Shown piece by piece: positions 37,501-45,678 of a DNA stretch of 64,000 bases. Origin of the DNA: Streptomyces sp. Ncost-T10-10d. GTDB taxonomy: Bacteria; Actinomycetota; Actinomycetes; Streptomycetales; Streptomycetaceae. The stretch spans positions 1 through 64,000 of the forward strand of contig NZ_FMDF01000218.1 in the NCBI RefSeq assembly GCF_900091955.1, written 5' to 3'. Under the pieces are notes generated by a model that was not told the origin of the DNA, did not search any database, and was given only the letters and a program-made list of their open reading frames with translations. The position numbers were made by a program, and so were the translations under genes. Every line of letters starts with the position of its first letter. Position 1 is the stretch's first letter.

Positions 37501-37783
37501 GACGACGGAGGGCGAGGAGCACCAAGTGCCGGATTCGGTGCGGGTCCTGCTCGGCGCCGGAACCCCGGACGCGTACATCGAGCACGTCGAACTGCGCGCG
37601 GGCGGCGTCGAACTGGACTGGCGCCACACCCCCGACGGGACCGTGCACGCCGCCACGCTGGAAGGCGTCGCTGCGGGCCTGGCCTGGGCGGCGGGGCAGT
37701 GGCCGCGCCGCTTCGAGGTCGCGGCACTGCTGGAGGACCCGTCCCGTACGGAGGAACTGGCCCGGGACCGCTGGTTCGACTGA
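34571..37783 (+). CDS. Sacsin-N-terminal-domain ATPase-like protein
   Basis: This 1,070-residue protein starts at GTG 34571 behind GCGGAG (VSMNATEGADPFGTARLRR); ATG 34577 is an alternative. The first 250 residues match the sacsin N-terminal, Hsp90-like ATP-binding fold: RDRLVVELAQNAADAAAR has the N-box with its conserved Asn, followed by the GAVGRFGVGFAAVLAVSD glycine lid. The rest is Ala/Asp-rich and without recognisable domains. Such large actinobacterial proteins are of unknown function and probably act in protein quality control. The longer upstream open frame is not coding-like. Confidence 0.82.
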   Translation: MSMNATEGADPFGTARLRRGVLDAWGAGPARFREDANAEEDLALGGYRDRLVVELAQNAADAAARAQVPGRLRLTLHPATADAPAALAAANTGAPLDATGVESLSTLRASAKREGHEGAVGRFGVGFAAVLAVSDEPAVVGRHGGVRWSLAEARDLAAKAAFASPGLGDELRRRDGHVPLLRLPLPAEGTAPDGYDTVVVLPLRDGGAEDLVVRLLDAVDDALLLTLRGLDEIVIETQDTVRTLRRSQHGPYTHVEDSAHGTHRWRTVTRHGPVEPALLADRPREERLRPHWSVTWAVPVDTEGAPVRPRTVPVVHAPTPTDEPLGIPALLIASLPLDTTRRHFAPGPLSDFLVQRAADAYAELLADWQPVSIDTIDLVPGPLGKGELDGALRGAILERLPRVAFLEPAAPRAATTETDRWDTWDAQADGIRETATTALRPIEAEVLEGVGAETVRVLAEVLPCLLPAGLERRSELRTLGIARVPLTEAIDRLAGLERDPGWWRRLYDSLSGIDPDRLSGLPVPLAGTPEAPDTETPTAPRTAIGPRQVLLPFPDALTGPVLGRLARLGLKVAHPDAAHPLLEKLGALPATPRAVLTTPQVRAAVAGSLDAGEIWDEDALDAEELAETVLTLVRDAELAPGDEPWLGALALPDEDGEPAPAGELVLPGSPFAAIMREGELALCDQELTDRWGEQPLTACGVLATFALVRAADVVLDPDELEPREGDFAEPDDAGLLDAVDVWCEDILDQLPDTPVPPVATELVAVRDLDLVDDDAWPQALALLAQPPLRDALTQPVRVLLPDGTTRSVRPYTAWWLRDHPVLDGRRPAGLRSAGGDPRLDGLYDSADATGFDDAQVLRALGVRTSVTALLDEPGGAAELLGRLADGDRVVGPVQLHSLYTALADLDPEQVTLPDELRAVVDGEVRVVDAADAVIADAPDLLPLAGGLPLLPVAPTRAADLAELFQVRRLGESVEAEVTTEGEEHQVPDSVRVLLGAGTPDAYIEHVELRAGGVELDWRHTPDGTVHAATLEGVAAGLAWAAGQWPRRFEVAALLEDPSRTEELARDRWFD

Positions 37784-37972
37784 CCGGCCGGTGAGGGGCC
37801 CGAGCACATCCGTGCCGGAGCCCGGGGCACCTGCACAAGAAATCCCCAACAGGCGCACAACCGTTCACATGTCCCGATGGTCTCTCCTGTGAAGCCATCA
37901 GGCTTCACAGACGATCTCGGGCCTGTGGGCGGACGACCTCCGCGGGCCCCCTTCTCCTGTTGGGGAATGAAC

Positions 37973-38905
37973 ATGCGCATTCGTGCCACCGTGGCCGCCG
38001 TAACCGGCGCCCTGGCTCTCTCCGCCCTTGTCATTCCGTCGGCGGCTCAGGCCGACGACGCGCACCGCTCGACCGTCAGCGACGTCGCGCGTGCCGCTCA
38101 GTCCACCGCCGCTGCCGGCTCCGGCGCCAAGTCCGGCGCGCGCTCCCTCGCGGCCGAGAGCACCCCCGGTCAGCTCGACCTCACCTTCTCCAAGTTCACG
38201 GTGAACGGCGGCAAGCCGATCGCCGTGGGCACCACCGCCACGAAGACCGTGCCGACCACGTTCACCGTGACGCACGCCGCCGATGTGAACATCTTCGCCT
38301 CGGACTTCAAGCTCGATGTCAACCTCTACCGTGGCTCGTTCGATGCTCCGACGAACGAGCTCTACGGCGATGTCGACCCCACCTGCAAGGCCGTGTCCTC
38401 CACGGTCGCCACCTGCAAGGGGCAGATCGCCATCTGGCCGCAGTACGACCTGATCGGCAACGCCGACGCCACGACGTGGAAGGCGACGGGCTTCGCCGTC
38501 GATTTCAACGGCGAGGACCCGATGAACCCCGACGTCAGCAAGATCGGCTTCGCGCTGCAGGACGGCCTGGGCACCACCCGTGTGCAGCGGCTGTCGAAGC
38601 TGACGGTGAACGCCGCTCCGGAGCCCGTGAAGAAGGGCGGGACGATCACGGTCACCGGCAAGCTGTCGCGGGCGAACTTCGACGACCTGAAGTACCACGG
38701 CTACGCCACGCAGCCGGTGAAGCTCCAGTTCCGCAAGAAGGGCAGCTCCACGTACACCACGATCAAGACGATCAAGTCGAGCAGCACCGGCACCCTGAAG
38801 ACCACGGTCAAGGCGTCGGTCGACGGTTACTGGCGCTACAGCTTCGCCGGTACGTCCACCACCCCGGCCGTCTCGGCCGCGGGTGACTTCGTAGACGTGC
38901 GGTAA
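37973..38905 (+). CDS. Secreted beta-sandwich-like protein, paralogue 1
   Basis: ATG 37973, six bases after GGGGA, gives 310 residues; ATG 37967 is too close to the ribosome site. The signal peptide MRIRATVAAVTGALALSALV...AQA is cut before DD. The mature protein has a variable middle with one Cys pair (TCKAVSSTVATCK) and a conserved C-terminal half (RVQRLSKLTVNAAPEPVKKG...YWRYSFAGTSTTPAVSAAGDFVDV) shared with paralogue 2. The C-terminal half is Ig-like. The function is unknown and no catalytic motif is seen. Confidence 0.82.
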   Translation: MRIRATVAAVTGALALSALVIPSAAQADDAHRSTVSDVARAAQSTAAAGSGAKSGARSLAAESTPGQLDLTFSKFTVNGGKPIAVGTTATKTVPTTFTVTHAADVNIFASDFKLDVNLYRGSFDAPTNELYGDVDPTCKAVSSTVATCKGQIAIWPQYDLIGNADATTWKATGFAVDFNGEDPMNPDVSKIGFALQDGLGTTRVQRLSKLTVNAAPEPVKKGGTITVTGKLSRANFDDLKYHGYATQPVKLQFRKKGSSTYTTIKTIKSSSTGTLKTTVKASVDGYWRYSFAGTSTTPAVSAAGDFVDVR

Positions 38906-38932
38906 TTTCCGTCGCGCCACATGCACCACTTC

Positions 38933-38973
38933 GGGCCGTGCCCGGGGACGGCTTTCGTTCCCGGGCACGGCCC
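38933..38973 (+). terminator. Perfect 14-bp hairpin terminator after paralogue 1
   Basis: GGGCCGTGCCCGGG (38933-38946) pairs perfectly with CCCGGGCACGGCCC (38960-38973). A near-identical terminator follows paralogue 2, showing that the whole transcription unit was duplicated. Confidence 0.88.
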
Positions 38974-39150
38974 GCCGCGTGGGTCGCCGCGTTTCTCACT
39001 GCGGGACGACACACTAGAACTCCACTGTGCGTACAACCCTTCACATGCGTAAGAGGTCTGGTCTTTCGAGTCAGCAGACTCTCAGACCCAACGGCCCCGC
39101 CCGGGTCGCACCACGTACCCGCGGGGCCCCTTTCTCCACTGGGGAAACAT

Positions 39151-40032
39151 ATGCGCATTCGTGCCACTGTTGCTGCCGTCTCCGGCGCCCTGGCCCTGTC
39201 CGCTCTTGCCGTTCCGGCCGCCCAGGCGGGCGACCACTCTGCTGCGAACCTGCACAAGCCGACGTCGGGTGCCGAGGTCTTCGGCACCGCCGCCAAGGGA
39301 TCGTCGAAGGCCGCCGCGGCCACCCGCGCGGCCACGGCGGAACCCGTCATCTCGAAGGTCGTCGTCAACGGTGGCAAGGACATCGTCCTGGGCACCACCG
39401 CTTCGAAGACGATCTCCGTCTCGGTCACCGCGTCGCACGCGTCCGGTGTCGTCGACGCCTATGTCGACCTGTGGCACGGCACGGACCCGTCCTCCGAGAA
39501 CACCATCGACGGGGCCATCCTGCCGAACGACCCGGCGAAGTGCACCAAGGTCAACGCGACGACCTCGACCTGCAAGCTGACCTTCACGGTCTACCCGCGC
39601 TACGACCTGTACAAGAACTCCCTGGCCGGCACCTGGCACGTCAGCGCGGGTGCGCTCGCCGGTAACGAGACCGACATCGCCTTCACCGACTTCTACAGCA
39701 CCGCCCGCGTGCAGCGGCTGTCGAAGCTGACGGTGAACGCCGCCCCGGAGCCCGTGAAGAAGGGCGGGACGATCACGATCACCGGGAAGCTGTCTCGGGC
39801 GAACTGGGAGGACCACGCGTACCACGGCTACACCGGGCAGTCGGTGAAGCTCCAGTTCCGCAAGAAGACCAGCTCCACGTACACCACGATCAAGACCATC
39901 AAGACGAACAGCACCGGCAACCTGAAGACCACGTCCAAGGCCACGGTCGACGGTTACTGGCGCTACAGCTTCGCCGGTACGTCCACCACCCCGGCCGTCA
40001 CGACCGCGGGCGACTTCGTCGACGTGAAGTAG
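39151..40032 (+). CDS. Secreted beta-sandwich-like protein, paralogue 2
   Basis: ATG 39151 opens a 293-residue protein with a signal peptide (MRIRATVAAVSGALALSALAVPAAQA) nearly identical to paralogue 1. The middle part differs but keeps a Cys pair in KCTKVNATTSTCK. The last ~110 residues are nearly identical. The leader before the start (CGCGGGGCCCCTTTCTCC...GGGGAAAC) also matches that of paralogue 1. It is an independent, monocistronic copy. Function unknown; extracellular matrix or spore-surface use is possible but not shown. Confidence 0.82.
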   Translation: MRIRATVAAVSGALALSALAVPAAQAGDHSAANLHKPTSGAEVFGTAAKGSSKAAAATRAATAEPVISKVVVNGGKDIVLGTTASKTISVSVTASHASGVVDAYVDLWHGTDPSSENTIDGAILPNDPAKCTKVNATTSTCKLTFTVYPRYDLYKNSLAGTWHVSAGALAGNETDIAFTDFYSTARVQRLSKLTVNAAPEPVKKGGTITITGKLSRANWEDHAYHGYTGQSVKLQFRKKTSSTYTTIKTIKTNSTGNLKTTSKATVDGYWRYSFAGTSTTPAVTTAGDFVDVK

Positions 40033-40094
40033 TAGTTCCCGAAGCAGTTCCCGCGTACTTCCACGTACGCACCAGCACCACCACGCAGCACTCC

Positions 40095-40137
40095 GGGCCG
40101 TGTCCGGGGACGGCTTTCGTCCTCCCGGGCACGGCCC
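40095..40137 (+). terminator. Hairpin terminator after paralogue 2
   Basis: GGGCCGTGTCCGGG (40095-40108) and CCCGGGCACGGCCC (40124-40137) form a stem with one mismatch. It is a copy of the terminator at 38933 and lies between convergent genes. Confidence 0.82.
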
Positions 40138-40170
40138 GTTCGCGTCCCGGGCCGCGGTCGCCGCAGGGCG

Positions 40171-42651
40171 CTACGCCGGGAAGCGGCGGCTGACCAGCCG
40201 CCAGGCGAACTCCAGGCCCGCCGCCGCCACCACCGCGATGCCCACCGCGGTCCACGGCATCGCCGCTCCCACCAGCTTCAGCGCGAAGAAGTTCTGCAGC
40301 CACGGCACCACCAGCACGATCACGAACGCCAGCCCCATCGCCGCCACCAGGCAGATCCGCCACCAGGTGTACGGGCGGGCGATGATCGCCAGGACCCACA
40401 TGGAGACCAGGAACAGCGTGAGCGTGGCCACGCTGGTCTCCGCGTCCAGCGCACCCGTACCGGAGTAGTAGTGCCGGGCGATCAGATACGTCACGAAGGT
40501 GGCGACGGCGGCGATGACGCCCGACGGGATCGCGTACCGCATGACGCGGCGCACGAAGTGCGGATGGGCCCGTTCCTTGTTGGGGGCGAGGGCCAGGAAG
40601 AACGCCGGGACGCCGATCGTCAGCGTCGACAGCAGGGTCAGATGGCGCGGCAGGAACGGGTAGTCGACCTGGAAGCAGACCACCAGGATCGCCAGCAGCA
40701 CCGAGTAGACGGTCTTGGTCAGGAACAGGGTGGCGACCCGGGTGATGTTGCCGATCACCCGCCGTCCCTCGGCGACGACGGACGGCAGCGTCGCAAAGCT
40801 GTTGTTGAGCAGCACGATCTGGGCGACGGCCCGGGTCGCCTCGGAGCCCGAACCCATGGAGACGCCGATGTCGGCGTCCTTCAGCGCCAGCACGTCGTTG
40901 ACGCCGTCGCCGGTCATCGCGACGGTGTGGCCGCGGGACTGGAGCGCACCGACCATGTCCCGCTTCTGTTGCGGGGTGACCCGGCCGAAGACCGCGTTCT
41001 CTTCCATGGCCGTGGCCATTTCGTCCGGGTCGGTGGGCAGCCGGCGCGCGTCCAGGGTGTTCTCGGCGCCCGGCAGGCCGAGCTTGCCGGCGACCGCGCC
41101 GACGGAGACCGCGTTGTCGCCGGAGATGACCTTCGCGGCGACCCGCTGGTCGGCGAAGTAGGCCAGCGTCTCGCCGGCGTCCGGCCGCAGCCGTTGTTCC
41201 AGGACGACCAGTGCGTTCGGTACGGCTCCGGCGGCGATGTCCGGCCCTTCGAGCTCACCCTGCGCGCGGGCCAGCAGCAGCACCCGCAGCCCCTGCTCGT
41301 TGAGCTGCTCGATCTCGGCGAGCGCCGGGTCCTGCTCGGGCAGCAGCACATCGGGCGCGCCCAGGAGCCAGGCCGACGCCCGGCCGCCGCCCTCGTCGAA
41401 CGCGGCGCCGCTGTACTTGCGGGCCGAGGAGAACGGCAACGATTGCGTGCACTGCCACACCTCCCCGTCCGGGTAGGCGTCGACGATGGCCTGCAGGCTG
41501 GCGTTGGGCCGGGGATCGGACGCGCCGAGGGCACCCAGCACGCGCTGTATGTACGTGTCGTCCGCACCGCCCAGCGCCCTGACCTCGGTGACGTCCATGC
41601 CGCCCTCGGTGAGGGTGCCGGTCTTGTCCAGGCAGACGACGTCGACGCGGGCCAGCCCCTCGATGGCGGGGAGTTCCTGCACCAGACACTGTTTGCGGCC
41701 GAGCCGTACGACACCGATCGCGAAGGCGACCGAGGTGAGCAGCACCAGGCCTTCCGGGATCATCGGGACGATGCCGCCGACGGTCCGGGCGACCGACCCC
41801 TTGATGTCGTTGTTGTTGACGACGAGCTGGCTGATGACCAGGCCGATCGCGGTCGGCACCATCATCCAGGTGACGTACTTGAGGATGGTGGAGATACCGG
41901 TGCGCAGCTCGGACTGGACGAGGGTGAAGCGGGACGCCTCCTCGGCGAGCTGTGCGGCGTAGGCCTCACGGCCGACCTTGGTGGCGGCGAACGAGCCGCC
42001 GCCCGCGACGACGAAGCTGCCGGACATCACGGGGTCGCCGGGCTGCTTCAGCACCGGGTCGGCCTCGCCGGTGAGCAGCGATTCGTCGATCTCCAGGCTG
42101 TCGGCCTCGGCCACCGTGCCGTCCACGACGACCTTGTCGCCGGGGCCCAGCTCGACGAGATCGCCGAGGACGATCTCGGAGGTGGAGATCTCGGCCGAGA
42201 CCCCGTCGCGTCGCACCGTGGGTTTGGCCTCGCCGATGACCGCGAGGCTGTCGAGGGTCTTCTTGGCCCGCCACTCCTGGATGATGCCGATGCCGGTGTT
42301 GGCGATGATCACGAAGCCGAAGAGGCTGTCCTGGATCGGTGCGACGGACAGCATGATCAGCCAGAGCACGCCGATGATCAGGTTGAACCGGGTGAAGACG
42401 TTCGCGCGGACGATCTCGCGGACGGAACGGGACGAGCGGACGGGTACGTCGTTGACCTCACCGCGGGCGATCCGCTCGGCCACCTCGGCCGCGGTCAGCC
42501 CGCGGGTGCTCACGGCCGGGGCCGGCAGTTTCATCGGATGGACCGGATCGAGCTCGGACCCGGCGTCGATCATGGCCGGCCCGGGGCGGCCGGAAGTACC
42601 GGATGCCCCGGGGATCTGCTCGCCGAAGGAGTGGGGTGCCCGCTGCGTCAT
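40171..42651 (-). CDS. CtpE-like cation-transporting P-type ATPase
   Basis: This is an 826-residue P-type ATPase from ATG 42651 (MTQRAPHSFGEQIPGASG). It has ten predicted helices, the TGEA phosphatase motif (ESLLTGEADPV), the helix-4 PEGL (VPMIPEGLVLLTS), the phosphorylation site DKTGTLT, and GDGVNDVLAL. The PEGL motif and lack of metal-binding domains fit the actinobacterial CtpE group, implicated in calcium uptake, rather than copper or zinc ATPases. A calcium role is inferred from that group. It is convergent with the secreted paralogue. Confidence 0.85.
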   Translation of the reverse strand: MTQRAPHSFGEQIPGASGTSGRPGPAMIDAGSELDPVHPMKLPAPAVSTRGLTAAEVAERIARGEVNDVPVRSSRSVREIVRANVFTRFNLIIGVLWLIMLSVAPIQDSLFGFVIIANTGIGIIQEWRAKKTLDSLAVIGEAKPTVRRDGVSAEISTSEIVLGDLVELGPGDKVVVDGTVAEADSLEIDESLLTGEADPVLKQPGDPVMSGSFVVAGGGSFAATKVGREAYAAQLAEEASRFTLVQSELRTGISTILKYVTWMMVPTAIGLVISQLVVNNNDIKGSVARTVGGIVPMIPEGLVLLTSVAFAIGVVRLGRKQCLVQELPAIEGLARVDVVCLDKTGTLTEGGMDVTEVRALGGADDTYIQRVLGALGASDPRPNASLQAIVDAYPDGEVWQCTQSLPFSSARKYSGAAFDEGGGRASAWLLGAPDVLLPEQDPALAEIEQLNEQGLRVLLLARAQGELEGPDIAAGAVPNALVVLEQRLRPDAGETLAYFADQRVAAKVISGDNAVSVGAVAGKLGLPGAENTLDARRLPTDPDEMATAMEENAVFGRVTPQQKRDMVGALQSRGHTVAMTGDGVNDVLALKDADIGVSMGSGSEATRAVAQIVLLNNSFATLPSVVAEGRRVIGNITRVATLFLTKTVYSVLLAILVVCFQVDYPFLPRHLTLLSTLTIGVPAFFLALAPNKERAHPHFVRRVMRYAIPSGVIAAVATFVTYLIARHYYSGTGALDAETSVATLTLFLVSMWVLAIIARPYTWWRICLVAAMGLAFVIVLVVPWLQNFFALKLVGAAMPWTAVGIAVVAAAGLEFAWRLVSRRFPA

Positions 42652-42807
42652 GGTTCCGACGGTACGGGTGGATCGTCCGATTCGGCCAATGGGGGTCCGA
42701 AGATCAGACCGGAGGAGGAGGGGATTGGTCCTGCGGTGGTACGGAGGCCCTGATGCCGGGCGGTGCCGGGCGGTGCCGGGCGACGGCACCCGAGGTGCCG
42801 GCCGGTT

Positions 42808-43113
42808 TCACGCCGTGGCGCCCGGCGTGCCCTCCGTATCCGTCCCGGCGCTCGGCGCGGAGGCCGCAGCCGCGGCTGCCCGCTTGATCGCGGCGTCGCG
42901 CCCCCGTACGTACCAGATGCCGATCAGGCCGAGCCCCGCACCGGCCAGGCAGGTCCACACCCACCACAGGTGCCCGTGGGCGTCGAACCAGCCGTAGAAC
43001 GGCAGCTGGACCAGGAAGAGGACGAACCAGAGGATCGTGCCGCCGGTGATGGTGGCGACGACGGGCCCCTCCAGGGGCGCGGGTGCCTCGTGCTTCGGTG
43101 TCCACTTCGCCAT
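42808..43113 (-). CDS. DUF2530-family membrane protein
   Basis: ATG 43113 gives 101 residues (MAKWTPKHEAPAPLEGPVVATITGG). Two hydrophobic segments, TGGTILWFVLFLVQLPFYGWF and HLWWVWTCLAGAGLGLIGIWYV, flank a His loop. A long Ala-rich tail follows. DUF2530 proteins are small actinobacterial membrane proteins of unknown function, commonly next to purine permeases as here. Confidence 0.82.
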   Translation of the reverse strand: MAKWTPKHEAPAPLEGPVVATITGGTILWFVLFLVQLPFYGWFDAHGHLWWVWTCLAGAGLGLIGIWYVRGRDAAIKRAAAAAASAPSAGTDTEGTPGATA

Positions 43114-43213
43114 GACCTCAGTGTATGGGCCCACCTGCGGCCCCCTCCCGTAGCCCGTAAAGACGCATGCGTAAAGACCGGCAGGCCAGCTGACGCAAGG
43201 GTCTACGCGCGGA

Positions 43214-43334
43214 GATAGCGATCTTCGCCTTATGTATTCATACTGAATCTGCTTACGGCTGACTCGAATTATTCGTGTGAAAGTCCAAAGCTGACCACTT
43301 TTAACCCCCCCTCTACGTACGACTGAGGTCATAC
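43214..43334. promoter_or_regulatory. AT-rich promoter region of the purine permease
   Basis: This stretch is markedly lower in GC than its surroundings and includes short palindromes (GTATTCATAC and GAATTATTC). It must hold the promoters for the permease and perhaps the divergent DUF2530 gene. I see no purine-riboswitch fold with the expected conserved junction bases. Confidence 0.4.
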
Positions 43335-44789
43335 ATGTCCCCCTCGGCCACCGCTTCGGTCGACTCCAAGCAGTCTCCGGCTCCTCAGCCGCACAACGGC
43401 CTGGATCGTTTTTTCAAGATCTCCGAGCGGGGGTCGTCGGTTGCGCGCGAGATCCGCGGCGGATTCGCCACGTTCTTCGCAATGGCGTACATCATCGTGC
43501 TGAACCCGATCATTCTCGGTAGCGCGAAGGACATGTACGGGCATCAGCTCAACGGGGGGCAGCTGGTCACCGCCACCGTGCTGACCGCCGCGTTCTCCAC
43601 GCTCCTGATGGGTGTCATCGGCAATGTGCCGATCGCGCTGGCCGCCGGCCTCGGCGTCAATACCGTCGTGGCCCTCCAGCTCGCTCCCAGGATGAGCTGG
43701 CCGGACGCGATGGGCATGGTCGTCCTCGCGGGCATCGTGGTCATGCTGCTGGTCGCGACCGGGCTCCGCGAACGTGTGATGCACGCCGTACCGAAGTCGC
43801 TCCGCAAGGGCATCGCGATCGGTATCGGCCTTTTCATCCTGCTGATCGGCCTGGTCGACTCGGGCTTCGTCTCCCGTATCCCGGACGCCGCGCACACGAC
43901 CGTGCCGCTCCAGCTCGGCAGCGACGGCCACCTCACCGGCTGGCCGGTTCTGGTCTTCATCCTCGGCGCGCTGCTCACCCTCGCGCTGATCGTCCGCAAG
44001 GTGTCGGGCGCGATCCTGATCTCCATCGTCGCGATGACGGTCGTCGCGATGATCATCGATGCGGTCGCCCATCTGCCGGGCGAGGCGTGGGGTCTGACCG
44101 TCCCGCAGTGGCCGGGCAACCCGGTCGCCACCCCGGACTTCGGGCTGATCGGCAAGGTCAGTCTGTTCGGCGGCTTCGACAAGGTCGGTGTGCTCACCGG
44201 CATCCTGTTCGTCTTCACCGTGCTGCTGTCCTGCTTCTTCGACGCGATGGGCACCATCCTCGGCGTCGGCGACGAGGCGAAGCTGACGGACAAGGACGGC
44301 AACTTCCCCGGCATCAACAAGGTGCTGTTCGTCGACGGCATCGCGGTCGCCGCGGGCGGTGCGAGCTCCGCCTCGGCGGGTACCTGCTTCGTGGAGTCCA
44401 CGGCGGGTGTCGGCGAGGGTGCCCGCACCGGCCTCGCGAGCATCGTGACGGGTCTGCTGTTCACGGTGTCGCTGTTCCTGACGCCGTTGGCGACCATGGT
44501 CCCGTCGCAGGCCGCCACCCCGGCGCTGCTGGCGGTCGGCTTCCTGATCATCTCGGGTTCGGTGCGGGACATCGACTGGAGCGACTACACGCTCGCCATC
44601 CCGGCCTTCCTGGCCATGCTGATGATGCCGTTCACGTACTCGATCACCAACGGCATCGGCATCGGCTTCATCGCCTTCTCCGTGCTGCGGGTCGTGGCCG
44701 GGCGCTGGCGCGAGGTGCCGGCGGCCATGTACGTGGTGTCGGCGGTCTTCGTCTTCTACTACGCGATGCCGGCCCTCGGCCTCACGTGA
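43335..44789 (+). CDS. NCS2/AzgA-type purine permease
   Basis: This is a 484-residue nucleobase transporter with about 12 helices. Characteristic motifs are GGFATFFAMAYIIVLNPIIL near the start, and FFDAMGTILGVGDEA plus ASSASAGTCFVESTAGVGEGARTGL in the second half, which carry the substrate-binding Glu residues of the AzgA-like group (hypoxanthine, adenine, guanine). ATG 43335 is the start; upstream is a promoter region with no better ribosome site. Confidence 0.92.
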   Translation: MSPSATASVDSKQSPAPQPHNGLDRFFKISERGSSVAREIRGGFATFFAMAYIIVLNPIILGSAKDMYGHQLNGGQLVTATVLTAAFSTLLMGVIGNVPIALAAGLGVNTVVALQLAPRMSWPDAMGMVVLAGIVVMLLVATGLRERVMHAVPKSLRKGIAIGIGLFILLIGLVDSGFVSRIPDAAHTTVPLQLGSDGHLTGWPVLVFILGALLTLALIVRKVSGAILISIVAMTVVAMIIDAVAHLPGEAWGLTVPQWPGNPVATPDFGLIGKVSLFGGFDKVGVLTGILFVFTVLLSCFFDAMGTILGVGDEAKLTDKDGNFPGINKVLFVDGIAVAAGGASSASAGTCFVESTAGVGEGARTGLASIVTGLLFTVSLFLTPLATMVPSQAATPALLAVGFLIISGSVRDIDWSDYTLAIPAFLAMLMMPFTYSITNGIGIGFIAFSVLRVVAGRWREVPAAMYVVSAVFVFYYAMPALGLT

Positions 44790-44997
44790 CCTCTTCAGCC
44801 CTGATCCCTGCGGTCCCTTCCGGGCCGTAGAACTTCTCCGTCTCGTCGACGGCCGCCTTGAAGCGCTCGTCGAAGTCATCGCGAATGAGCGTCCGGACGA
44901 CATAGTCCTGGACGCTCATTCCGCGTTTGGCGGCATGCTGCCTGAGCCGGTCGAGCAGCTCACCGTCTATCCGCAGGCTGAGCACAGTCGATCCCAT
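44782..44997 (-). CDS. Ribbon-helix-helix (CopG-like) small protein
   Basis: This 71-residue protein starts MGSTVLSLRIDGELLDRLRQHAAKRGMSVQDYVVRTL, a clear ribbon-helix-helix pattern: a beta strand followed by two helices with a G-M-S turn. It is probably a DNA-binding dimer or an antitoxin-like regulator. Its end overlaps the permease stop by eight bases, convergent. No toxin gene lies beside it. Confidence 0.78.
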   Translation of the reverse strand: MGSTVLSLRIDGELLDRLRQHAAKRGMSVQDYVVRTLIRDDFDERFKAAVDETEKFYGPEGTAGIRAEEVT

Positions 44998-45142
44998 GGC
45001 AAGCAGGGTTACGGCCCAGGAGGTCGTCTGGCGTCACTTTCCGGATCCGACTCACTCGTTCGGGTGATCGATTGGGTGATGTGGCTCTCGCGCGTGTAAC
45101 ACGAATGGTCTTTAGAGTAGGTAATGAGTTAGGCTAATAAAC

Positions 45143-45583
45143 ATGCCTGACCTGATCCACGACGGCGACAGTGCGGCCGCCGTGAGCTCCCTTCGCTCCG
45201 CCGTGATGCTGCTCGGCCGACGCCTGAAGCACCAGCGCGTCGACGAGTCGCTGAGCCCCACCGAGATGTCGGTGCTCGGCACGCTCGCCCGCTGCGGTTC
45301 GGCCACACCCGGTGAGCTGGCCCGCAAGGAACATGTGCAGCCTCCGTCGATGACCCGCATCGTCGCGCTGCTGGAAGCCAAGGGACTGGTCAGACTGGAA
45401 CCGCACCCCGATGACCGTCGCCAGAAGATGGTCAGCCAGACCGAACAGGCGGAAGCCATGCTCGAAGAGAGCCGCTCCAAGCGGAACGCCTGGCTGACCA
45501 CCCTCGCCGAGGGCCTGGACGAGGAAGAGTGGGAGACGCTGCGCAAGGCGGCGCCCGTGCTGGAGAAGCTCGCCCACCTGTAG
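45143..45583 (+). CDS. MarR-family transcriptional regulator
   Basis: This is a 146-residue MarR protein with the winged-helix core SPTEMSVLGTLARCGSATPGELARKEHVQPPSMTRIVALLEAKGLVRLEPHPDDRRQKMVSQTEQAEAMLEE; the recognition helix and the DDRR wing are typical. It lies 95 bases before the MFS efflux gene and probably represses it. The AT-rich stretch at about 45112-45141 is a likely operator region. Confidence 0.9.
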   Translation: MPDLIHDGDSAAAVSSLRSAVMLLGRRLKHQRVDESLSPTEMSVLGTLARCGSATPGELARKEHVQPPSMTRIVALLEAKGLVRLEPHPDDRRQKMVSQTEQAEAMLEESRSKRNAWLTTLAEGLDEEEWETLRKAAPVLEKLAHL

Positions 45584-45678
45584 CGGGGCCGGCCGCGCCG
45601 GACCACAGCCGGCGCACCGCCCGCACCGCCGCATCCCGTCAGTCAGCGAAATGTATACGCCCGAGGAGGCGAACCCTT

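Noticed and set aside
33986..37858. Very long open frame opposite the sacsin-like gene
   Set aside because: Shadow frame with low-complexity Gly/Arg/Val content and no motifs. The plus-strand gene has a Hsp90-like N-box and a ribosome site.
43214..43334. Purine riboswitch before the purine permease
   Set aside because: The AT-rich leader lacks the conserved three-way junction bases of the purine aptamer.
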